Assembly: GCA_027485005.1 (NCBI GenBank)
Contig: JAIXRX010000161.1
Coordinates: 1 to 19,538 of the forward strand
Direction: 5' to 3'
DNA length: 19,538 nucleotides
Source of the DNA: Alphaproteobacteria bacterium
Lineage (GTDB): Bacteria; Pseudomonadota; Alphaproteobacteria; Rickettsiales; JAIXRX01
The notes beneath the pieces were generated by a model. The model was not told the origin of the DNA, ran no database searches, and saw only the letters and a program-made list of their open reading frames with translations. A program made the position numbers and the translations under genes. Below are positions 7,390-13,115 of the stretch, piece after piece; positions within the stretch are counted from its first letter, which is position 1, and each line of letters begins with the position of its first letter.

Positions 7390-7824
7390 ATGAAAAAAGC
7401 TATAATCATCAGCACAGCACTGATACTTTTATCAGCTTGTGCATCTCAACCACCCCAAACACTCGACCAAAAACTATCTGAGTCCACCACCGCAGCCGAC
7501 CGAAAAGAAACGCTGCGTCTAGCGTGCCTGAATGAAGCGGAGTGGCCAGCGAGCTTGCAAAAGGTTCGTACCACTGGACGGCACGGCACGCAACAACGCC
7601 AACGTCTGAAGCGCACGCCCGAAATCAGAGAAATGAAAACGCTCTGCCGCCAGATGGACGATCTCACCACGGTTGATGCGGAAGAAAAGCTGCCGCCAAA
7701 AGAGCTTGCTTCCGCATGCGCTGCCAAAGTTGCGGATAAAAAGCAGAAAGAAGGCAAAGGCTGGGCTGAACATGCAGACCGCATCGCGCATATCTGCAAG
7801 GAAATGACAGGTAAAAAACTGTGA
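7390..7824 (+). CDS. Small unrecognised lipoprotein with paired Cys, coupled to a CDF transporter
   Basis: A 144-residue protein. The in-frame ATG at 7363 gives a longer N-terminus, but ATG 7390 begins a textbook lipoprotein signal (MKKAIIISTALILLSAC) with lipobox L14-S15-A16-C17, so I use it. The mature protein is Lys/Arg/Glu-rich and helical, with four further Cys spread as LACLN, TLCRQM, SACAAK and HICKEM. That suggests two disulfides or a metal site. I do not recognise the family. Its stop overlaps the GTG start of the CDF gene (7821-7824), implying co-translation. A role in periplasmic metal handling beside the CDF protein is inferred from context only. It would be anchored to the inner or outer membrane facing the periplasm; no Asp at +2 argues mildly for the outer membrane. 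Confidence 0.7.
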   Translation: MKKAIIISTALILLSACASQPPQTLDQKLSESTTAADRKETLRLACLNEAEWPASLQKVRTTGRHGTQQRQRLKRTPEIREMKTLCRQMDDLTTVDAEEKLPPKELASACAAKVADKKQKEGKGWAEHADRIAHICKEMTGKKL

Positions 7825-8429
7825 GTTCCTGCCACGACCATTGCAATGCCAGCGAGCAATCAGACGTATCCGCAGCTTACCGCAAGGTGCTATGGGTATG
7901 TTTGATTGCCAACGCGGTGATGTTCGTGGCGCAAATGGTGGCAAGCTATGCCGCGCACTCTGTTTCACTGCTGGCTAATAGCGCAGATTTCTTCTCGGAC
8001 GCTGCGAATTACGGCATAAGCCTCTATGTCTTGAATCTATCCCTGCGCCAGAAAGCCAAAGCCTCGCTGTTTAAGGGCGTTAGTTTGGGCTTAGTGGGGC
8101 TTTGGGTGGCGTTTGAGACGTTGCACCACGCGCTACAACCCGAACTACCAGAACCCCTTATTATGGCCGCTATCAGTGTGGTGGCGTTGGCCGTAAATGT
8201 CGGCTGTGCAATGCTTCTCTACAAATACCGTGGTGGCGATAGCAACCGAGAATCGGTTTGGATTTGCAGCCGTAACGATGCCATCGGCAATATCGCCGTG
8301 ATGATCGCCGCAGCTGGCGTGTTCGCTTCTGGCACCATCTGGCCAGATATTATCGTCGCCGCCATCCTAGGCTGGTTGGCGATCAGCGGCGCGATGCGAA
8401 TTATTAAATCAGCTAAAAGAGAGCTATAA
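7821..8429 (+). CDS. Minimal CDF-family cation transporter
   Basis: A 202-residue inner-membrane protein starting at a GTG that overlaps the preceding stop (GTGA). Residues 4-8 form a Cys/His cluster (CHDHC). About six membrane segments follow. TM2 carries D56-x3-D60 within NSADFFSDAANYG, and TM5 carries D153-x3-N157 within SRNDAIGN; these are the positions of the metal site in cation diffusion facilitators such as FieF and CzcD. The protein stops directly after TM6 (IIKSAKREL), so it lacks the cytoplasmic metallochaperone-like C-terminal domain of ordinary CDF proteins of about 300 residues. It resembles a known short CDF subgroup often annotated simply as cation transporter. It would move divalent cations (Zn, Co, Cd, Ni or Fe) to the periplasm by proton exchange. 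The fourth site residue is Asn rather than Asp, so selectivity is open. Confidence 0.82.
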   Translation: MSSCHDHCNASEQSDVSAAYRKVLWVCLIANAVMFVAQMVASYAAHSVSLLANSADFFSDAANYGISLYVLNLSLRQKAKASLFKGVSLGLVGLWVAFETLHHALQPELPEPLIMAAISVVALAVNVGCAMLLYKYRGGDSNRESVWICSRNDAIGNIAVMIAAAGVFASGTIWPDIIVAAILGWLAISGAMRIIKSAKREL

Positions 8430-8507
8430 AAAAGCCCCGAACCCAATATGATTTCCAAATCCTACAAAAAAATTGAATCGTAATGAATGCCAAAAGATGA
8501 AAACATT

Positions 8508-8534
8508 TGAAAAACATAAAATAAAGCCTACAAT
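8508..8534 (+). promoter_or_regulatory. Candidate sigma-70 promoter of the cop operon
   Basis: TTGAAA (8508-8513) and TACAAT (8529-8534) are separated by 15 bases, a little short for sigma-70. The expected start of transcription, around 8541, coincides with the ATG at 8542, mirroring the arrangement at 791-829. The surrounding 8430-8541 gap is A-rich and contains no gene I can support. Confidence 0.4.
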
Positions 8535-8541
8535 CTATCCT

Positions 8542-8925
8542 ATGAAAATCTTCGTCAGCATATTTATGGTTCTGGCACTCGTTATGACAACGAGCTTTCC
8601 TGCCACGTCCCATGCGATGATGCCTCATGATTCTGCGAAAGTAGAAAAAGCTGAAGCCTCCTCAGAACACGGTGATTGTCACAAGCACGCTAAGGCCGAG
8701 CAATCCGATAAAACGGCACAGAACGATAAAGAATCTGGCAAATGCTGTGATAAAGGTATGTGCAAGTGCATCGGAAGCACCTGTCATAGCGGTCTGTCGA
8801 AGATTTTTGGTAATGGCAGCGAATCCCTCTTTCGTTTGACTGCCAGCAAAAGCAGCTTCGGCTTCACCAATGATGTGGTGGAATCCGCGCTTTCCAATCG
8901 CTTAAAACGCCCTCCCAAAGCCTAG
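8542..8925 (+). CDS. CopL-like secreted Cys/His-rich small protein 2
   Basis: A 127-residue protein with a Sec signal (MKIFVSIFMVLALVMTTS, cleavage near SHA-M at about residue 25). The mature part has scattered His/Cys (HGDCHKHAK), a Cys-rich core (GKCCDKGMCKCIGSTCHSG) and a tail ending LKRPPKA. The in-frame ATG at 8473 would add 23 charged residues before the signal peptide and would lie upstream of the predicted promoter, so 8542 is preferred. No Shine-Dalgarno sequence is present. It sits directly upstream of the multicopper oxidase gene, exactly where copL precedes copAB in Xanthomonas-type operons. It shares its design with the protein at 829-1146. Assignment is by resemblance of architecture, position and C-terminal PP motif; sequence identity between the two is low outside these. 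Confidence 0.75.
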   Translation: MKIFVSIFMVLALVMTTSFPATSHAMMPHDSAKVEKAEASSEHGDCHKHAKAEQSDKTAQNDKESGKCCDKGMCKCIGSTCHSGLSKIFGNGSESLFRLTASKSSFGFTNDVVESALSNRLKRPPKA

Positions 8926-8942
8926 TCCTGTAGCTGTTACGC

Positions 8943-8967
8943 CACCAGTGCGCCTTCGCGCATGGTG
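8943..8967 (+). promoter_or_regulatory. Strong hairpin between CopL-like gene 2 and copA
   Basis: CACCA (8943-8947) pairs with TGGTG (8963-8967), and TGCGC (8949-8953) pairs with GCGCA (8958-8962). There is one bulged G (8948) and a CTTC loop. It lies in the 70-base gap between the CopL-like stop and the copA start and ends 17 bases before the copA ribosome binding site (AAGGA, 8985-8989). No T-run follows, so regulatory or processing roles are more likely than simple termination. Confidence 0.45.
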
Positions 8968-8995
8968 TCATTTCAACACAAATCAAGGATTAGTT

Positions 8996-10621
8996 ATGCG
9001 AACACATCATCTTGGGATGATGGCGTTGCTGATGGTAGGGTTTCTAGCCACTCCTGCACACGCCAAAACATCCGAATACTCGCTTACGATTGAGCAGCTT
9101 CCTGTAAACATTACAGGCAAACCAATCGAAAAAATCACCGTGAATGGGAGCATACCAGCCCCCACGCTTCGCTTCACCGAAGGCGATGAAGCGGTGATCC
9201 ACGTCACCAATAAAATGGATGAACCCACCTCAATCCACTGGCATGGCCTGCTACTGCCCGACGCAATGGACGGTGTAACAGGTTTTGGAGGCTATAAGGC
9301 GATAGAGCCAGGTACGACCTTTACCTACCGTTTCCCCGTAAGGCAAACTGGCACCTATTGGTATCACTCGCACACCAGCGGTCAGGAACAGGACGGGCTT
9401 TATGGCTCGATCATCACTTCGCCTAAAGGCAAAGACCCGATAGCGGCGGATCGTGATTATGTCGTCGTGCTTTCCGATTTCTCGGAGGAGCATTCCAGTG
9501 ACATCATGGCGAACCTCAAAATGTCATCGGATTACTACGCCAATGCACGACTTACGGTGGGTGATTTTTTCAAAGATGTCAGCAAGAGCAGTTTAGGCAA
9601 GGCGTGGAAGGATGCCAAAGATTGGGGCGATATGCGGATGATGCGTACCGACCTTGCTGATGTCACGGGCTATACGTTCCTCACCAATGGCAAATCGCCA
9701 GCACAAAACTGGACGGGTATTTTTAAGCCAGGTGAGAAAGTTCGCCTTCGCTTCATTAACGCCTCTGCCATGTCTTTCTTCGATGTACGGATTCCTGGAC
9801 TGAAGATGAGCGTGGTGCAAGCCGATGGTCAGGGCATCGAGCCCGTTACAGTAGATGAGTTTCGCTTTGCACCTGCGGAAACCTACGATGTAATTGTCAC
9901 GCCGAAGGATGACAAAGCCTACACCATCGCCGCCGAACCAATTGACCGCACGGGCTTTGCCATTGGCACGCTGGCAACCGCTGAAGGCATGAAAGGTGAA
10001 ATCCCGCCAGCTCGTCCCCGCGCATTGCTCTCTATGGGCGATATGAACATGGAGATGATGATGAAGGACGACCCCGATATGGAAATGACTCCTGCCGATA
10101 TGATTAGCGGCTGGGCAAAAACGGGAACGCCTGAAGGTCAGAAAGCTCTTTCATACGCTGATCTGCGCTATGTAGGCGTGCAAAAAGACCAACGCCAGCC
10201 GCAGCGCAACATCGACGTGCGTTTGGGCGGTAATATGGAACGCTACATCTGGACGATTAACGAGAAGAAATTCTCGGAGGCCGAACCCATCCGCCTGAAA
10301 TATGGCGAGCGGGTGCGGCTTTCCTTCACCAACGAAACCATGATGGCGCACCCGATGCACCTGCATGGAATGTTCGTGCAGTTGGAAAACGGCCAGCCTG
10401 CGGCGAAGCTGCCCAACAAGCACACGGTGATTGTGCCGCCTGGGGGCTCTTACTCTGTGCTGGTGACGGCGGATGAAATCGGCGAGTGGGCGTTCCACTG
10501 CCATCTGCTCTACCACATGGCCAGCGGCATGATGCGTCAGGTCGTTGTCGCAAAGCTAGACGCAGCGGATATGCCTGCCAGCACCGAAACCAAAACTAGC
10601 GGAGGTAACCATGCACATTAA
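8996..10621 (+). CDS. copA: Multicopper oxidase CopA (copper resistance)
   Basis: A 541-residue periplasmic multicopper oxidase that oxidises Cu(I) to the less toxic Cu(II). All four ligand motifs are visible: H81-W-H83-G, H124-S-H126, H452-P-M-H455-L-H457-G and H501-C502-H503 with H507 and M512 completing the type-1 site. Residues 347 to about 370 form a Met-rich loop (MGDMNMEMMM and onwards), typical of enzymes that take up Cu(I). The start at 8996 follows AAGGA with proper spacing; an upstream GTG at 8948 would add 16 residues and overlaps the hairpin. The signal (MRTHHLGMMALLMVGFLATPAHA) has no twin arginine, unlike most CopA/CueO enzymes that use the Tat route. The gene overlaps copB by 11 bases. 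Note that this copA is the oxidase, distinct from the Cu-ATPase also called CopA. Confidence 0.92.
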   Translation: MRTHHLGMMALLMVGFLATPAHAKTSEYSLTIEQLPVNITGKPIEKITVNGSIPAPTLRFTEGDEAVIHVTNKMDEPTSIHWHGLLLPDAMDGVTGFGGYKAIEPGTTFTYRFPVRQTGTYWYHSHTSGQEQDGLYGSIITSPKGKDPIAADRDYVVVLSDFSEEHSSDIMANLKMSSDYYANARLTVGDFFKDVSKSSLGKAWKDAKDWGDMRMMRTDLADVTGYTFLTNGKSPAQNWTGIFKPGEKVRLRFINASAMSFFDVRIPGLKMSVVQADGQGIEPVTVDEFRFAPAETYDVIVTPKDDKAYTIAAEPIDRTGFAIGTLATAEGMKGEIPPARPRALLSMGDMNMEMMMKDDPDMEMTPADMISGWAKTGTPEGQKALSYADLRYVGVQKDQRQPQRNIDVRLGGNMERYIWTINEKKFSEAEPIRLKYGERVRLSFTNETMMAHPMHLHGMFVQLENGQPAAKLPNKHTVIVPPGGSYSVLVTADEIGEWAFHCHLLYHMASGMMRQVVVAKLDAADMPASTETKTSGGNHAH

Positions 10622-11345
10622 GCACTTACTAATGGCACTCAGCCTCACCACTGCGCTTGCACAGCCTGCATTCGCGGTGGATCATTCTGCCCACGCAGAT
10701 ATGGCCGCAGAGCATGGTGGCGGTATCTTCCACATGTTTCGGCTGGAAACCGATGTTGGCAGCAATACCGATGGAACGCCGCTTCAAAGCTGGGACTTAG
10801 ATGGCTGGATCGGCACGGATGAAAACAAACTCTGGATAAAATCAGAGGGTGAGCGTGCCGATAACAAGCTGGAGAGTGCAGAGTTTTGGGCACTCTATAG
10901 CCGCAACATCTCGACATTTTGGGATGCACAGGCAGGTATTCGTTACGATACCAAGCCTGAATCCACCGCGTACCTGACGCTTGGGTTAAACGGCCTTGCT
11001 CCATACTGGTTTGAAACGGAAGCTCATTTATTCGTGAGTGAACATGGCGATGTCACGGCGCGGCTGCGGCAGGAAAACGACCTCCTGCTAACACAAAAAC
11101 TGATTTTGCAGCCTTATGTTGAAGTCAATCTCTCGGCGCAGGATGTCCACGAGCAGGACATTGGCGCAGGCGTACCCGACGGCAAGATAGGTCTACAAAC
11201 ACGCTACGAATTCACCCGAAAATTTGCGCCGTATGTGGATGTCCACTATGGCCGAAAATTTGGGGAAACCTCATCCATCGCTAAAAGCCATGGCGAGGAT
11301 AATGACGAATTAGTCGGCTCAATAGGGCTTCGACTGATGTTTTAA
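10611..11345 (+). CDS. copB: Outer-membrane copper resistance protein CopB
   Basis: A 244-residue protein with a Sec signal (cleavage near AFA-V at about residue 23), a short His-containing linker (DHSAHADMAAEHGGG) and then the CopB beta-barrel domain. That domain begins FHMFRLETDVG and continues WDLDGWIGTDENKLWIKSEG, with alternating beta-strand patterns and a final F at the C-terminus as in outer-membrane proteins. The Met-rich N-terminal repeat region of Pseudomonas CopB is absent. The start lies inside the end of copA, with GGAGG at 10601-10605 as ribosome binding site, so CopA and CopB are translationally coupled. The presumed role is binding or export of copper at the outer membrane; the exact mechanism is not settled for the family. 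Confidence 0.9.
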   Translation: MHIKHLLMALSLTTALAQPAFAVDHSAHADMAAEHGGGIFHMFRLETDVGSNTDGTPLQSWDLDGWIGTDENKLWIKSEGERADNKLESAEFWALYSRNISTFWDAQAGIRYDTKPESTAYLTLGLNGLAPYWFETEAHLFVSEHGDVTARLRQENDLLLTQKLILQPYVEVNLSAQDVHEQDIGAGVPDGKIGLQTRYEFTRKFAPYVDVHYGRKFGETSSIAKSHGEDNDELVGSIGLRLMF

Positions 11346-11371
11346 CAATCAACAACCTAAAGGAAAATCTC

Positions 11372-12028
11372 ATGAAAAAGCTATTACTGACTACCGCCAT
11401 GATATTGGCAACCACACCTGTATTCGCGGCTGAATTCACCATCAAGGAAGTCACGGATTATGATGCGAAGAAGCAAAACTTCTTCTCACCTGATAAGCTG
11501 ACTATCCAGCCTGGTGATACTGTCACGTTTGAAAACGTGCAGGATGAAGCACATCAGGTGATGTTTGTGAGCGTTCCCAAGGGCGTGGATGAAATGATTA
11601 TGTCACCGATGCAGGAAAAGAAAGGCGACAAGTTCACCTACACTTTCACCGTGCCTGGAACCTATAAATATCACTGCCACCCGCATGAAGCACTCGGCAT
11701 GGATGGGGTGCTGATTGTGGGTGCGCCTTCAAAAGCAGGTGAAACCAAAAATGTGGATCACCACAAGCTGACAAAAAAACTGGAAGGTGCTGAAGCCGCA
11801 GGAGGCGTTGCTGCCACTGGCAAGGTGGTGAGCGCAGACGCAGCAAAAAACACCATCAAAATCAAGCATGACCCGATCAAGTCGCTTGGCTGGCCTGTGA
11901 TGACGATGACGTTCACTGCCGATAATGGTGTTAATCTTTCTACCTACAAGGAAGGTGATGCCGTGTCCTTCACGCTGAAACCAGCAGGCAAGGATGATTA
12001 CACGATTTCTACTATCAAAAAGAACTAA
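11372..12028 (+). CDS. Cupredoxin-CusF fusion, periplasmic copper-binding protein
   Basis: A 218-residue secreted protein (signal MKKLLLTTAMILATTPVFA-A) joining two copper domains. Residues about 20-118 are a pseudoazurin-like cupredoxin, with type-1 ligands H61 (in DEAHQV), C102, H105 and M110 spaced as in pseudoazurin (C-x2-H-x4-M within YHCHPHEALGM). After a Lys/Ala linker, residues about 147-218 match CusF: H166 in KHDPI, W174, M177 and M179. The H-x7-W-x2-M-x-M spacing is identical to the Cu(I) site of E. coli CusF. The gene is 26 bases downstream of copB with AAAGGA before the start. A single protein could therefore hold a redox-active copper and a Cu(I)-handover site, possibly exchanging metal or electrons with the multicopper oxidase. 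Domain calls are strong; the joint function is inferred. Confidence 0.88.
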   Translation: MKKLLLTTAMILATTPVFAAEFTIKEVTDYDAKKQNFFSPDKLTIQPGDTVTFENVQDEAHQVMFVSVPKGVDEMIMSPMQEKKGDKFTYTFTVPGTYKYHCHPHEALGMDGVLIVGAPSKAGETKNVDHHKLTKKLEGAEAAGGVAATGKVVSADAAKNTIKIKHDPIKSLGWPVMTMTFTADNGVNLSTYKEGDAVSFTLKPAGKDDYTISTIKKN

Positions 12029-12030
12029 CC

Positions 12031-12045
12031 ACCAACCAAAGGAGA
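12031..12045 (+). repeat. Leader/ribosome-binding cassette, copy 1
   Basis: ACCAACCAAAGGAGA occurs here and again at 12444-12458, each just before the start of a small metal-protein gene (ATG 12052 and ATG 12464). Related forms with an AAAGGA core preceded by CAACC appear before 6990 and 11372. The long identity suggests duplication of a translation-start region or shared ancestry of these units. Confidence 0.6.
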
Positions 12046-12051
12046 ATTGCT

Positions 12052-12399
12052 ATGAAGAAAATTATCGCATTAATATTTGCCACTATTATCGGCATCTTTT
12101 CAATGAGTGCTTATGCAGAAACTAGCTTACTTAAAAAAGTCGAATCGCAATATGTTTGTATGATTAACAACAAGCTGTTCGATAAAGTTCAGATTCCTAC
12201 TAGTGTAAACGGAAAGACATATTACGGCTGCTGCCCGATGTGCAAAGAGAAGTTGGAAAAGAGTTCGGAAGCACGCAGCGCAACTGATCCAGTAAGTAAT
12301 AAGCGAGTCGATAAAGCCTCGGCAATAATTGGCGCAGAGGCTGATGGTACAATTCATTATTTTGAAAACGAAACCAATCTAAAACTCTACAAAAAATAA
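12052..12399 (+). CDS. Secreted TRASH/YHS-like metal-binding protein
   Basis: A 115-residue protein with a Sec signal (cleavage near AYA-E, residues 20-23). The mature part is a single small domain with C36 (YVCMIN), then GKTYYGCCPMC giving C60, C61 and C64, then the segment DPVSNKRVDKASAIIG and a final YFENETNLKLY. The spacing of one Cys about 24 residues before a C-x2-C pair, together with YYGCC and FENE, resembles TRASH/YHS-type treble-clef metal domains. Those are best known as parts of copper sensors and P-type ATPases and are here exported. Strong RBS AAAGGAGA. The gene is more A/T-rich than copAB. It is probably a periplasmic copper or silver binding protein; domain assignment is moderate. 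Confidence 0.72.
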   Translation: MKKIIALIFATIIGIFSMSAYAETSLLKKVESQYVCMINNKLFDKVQIPTSVNGKTYYGCCPMCKEKLEKSSEARSATDPVSNKRVDKASAIIGAEADGTIHYFENETNLKLYKK

Positions 12400-12443
12400 T
12401 TTTACCGAGTGAATCTTCACTTTAACCTTGGATTAACCGACTA

Positions 12444-12458
12444 ACCAACCAAAGGAGA
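12444..12458 (+). repeat. Leader/ribosome-binding cassette, copy 2
   Basis: Second exact copy of ACCAACCAAAGGAGA, ending 5 bases before the lipoprotein start at 12464. Upstream, AGTGA (12408-12412) and TCACT (12417-12421) form a small hairpin in the 64-base gap between the two genes. Confidence 0.6.
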
Positions 12459-12463
12459 TTGTT

Positions 12464-12853
12464 ATGTTTAAGAAATTATTGCCTATCGTTATGCTCATTT
12501 TTGTAGCCGCATGTTCTAATACGCAAGGTGGTTCAATGTCTGGCATGGATATGAAAATGCCATGTTGTGAAAAATGCGAGTGCTGTAAGGATGGGAAATG
12601 CGGTGAGTGCTGCAAATCTGGCGAATGCAAGTGCTGTAAAGAAGGCATGTGTAAAATGTGCATGGGTAAAATGGAAGGCATGTCTTCCATGAAAGAAGGA
12701 ATGCAATGCCCAATGATGAAAAATGGCGCAAAAGATGGCAAGCCATGCGGATGCTGTGGGGGTATGATGAAGGACGGAATGAATATGAAGTCCTCTCCCG
12801 CACCTAAAACAACGAGTGATGCAGATCACAAAGCCCATCATCCACAACAGTAA
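12464..12853 (+). CDS. Cys/Met-rich metallothionein-like lipoprotein
   Basis: A 129-residue protein with a lipoprotein signal (lipobox V14-A15-A16-C17). The mature chain is extraordinarily rich in metal ligands: about 17 Cys and 17 Met by hand count, in Lys/Gly/Glu-spaced units such as PCCEKCECC, GECCKSGECKCC, GMCKMCMGKM, QCPMM and PCGCCGGMM. A Ser/Pro/His tail (DADHKAHHPQQ) follows. The CC, CxC and CxxC spacing recalls metallothioneins, but those are cytoplasmic, whereas this one should be lipid-anchored facing the periplasm. Tandem near-repeats of a K-x-G-x-C-x-x-C-C unit suggest internal duplication. It lies between a TRASH-like protein and a DUF2933 protein in an apparent operon with a Cu(I) ATPase. 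The likely role is to bind many Cu(I) or Ag(I) ions at the membrane surface. I do not recognise a named family. Confidence 0.78.
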   Translation: MFKKLLPIVMLIFVAACSNTQGGSMSGMDMKMPCCEKCECCKDGKCGECCKSGECKCCKEGMCKMCMGKMEGMSSMKEGMQCPMMKNGAKDGKPCGCCGGMMKDGMNMKSSPAPKTTSDADHKAHHPQQ

Positions 12854-12866
12854 CAGGAGCAACTAG

Positions 12867-13115
12867 ATGACACAGCAACATGACCATTCCAAATGTGGGC
12901 ATAAAAGCCTGAACTGGTTTTACTCCCATAAAGCTGCATCCTTTGCTCTTATACTCGTAGCGGTGCTACTGGTTATAGAGCATTGGCAGCACTTGATTTA
13001 TGCGCTTCCTTATCTGCTTTTGCTGTCATGCCCATTGATGCACTTATTTATGCATCATGGTCACGGCGGACATGGTACACATGCCCATAACGAAACAAAG
13101 GTAGATAAAGAATGA
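12867..13115 (+). CDS. DUF2933 membrane protein
   Basis: An 82-residue inner-membrane protein. The N-terminus has HDHSKCGH. Two hydrophobic stretches follow (about residues 25-37 and 43-60), joined by EHWQHLIYALPYLLLLSCPLMHLFMHHGHGGHG. That is the hallmark of DUF2933 proteins, which often occur in copper or multi-metal resistance clusters. The C-terminus is His-rich. The start is 13 bases after the lipoprotein's stop, with AGGAG at 12855-12859. The stop overlaps the start of the ATPase gene (ATGA at 13112-13115), implying coupled translation and a possible link to ATPase function. The biochemical role of the family is unknown. Confidence 0.85.
   Translation: MTQQHDHSKCGHKSLNWFYSHKAASFALILVAVLLVIEHWQHLIYALPYLLLLSCPLMHLFMHHGHGGHGTHAHNETKVDKE

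Noticed and set aside
8430..8460. Possible terminator after the CDF gene (AAAAAAGCCCCGAA)
   Set aside because: No matching GC-rich partner for a stem was found on either side, so it is only an A-run next to a C-run.
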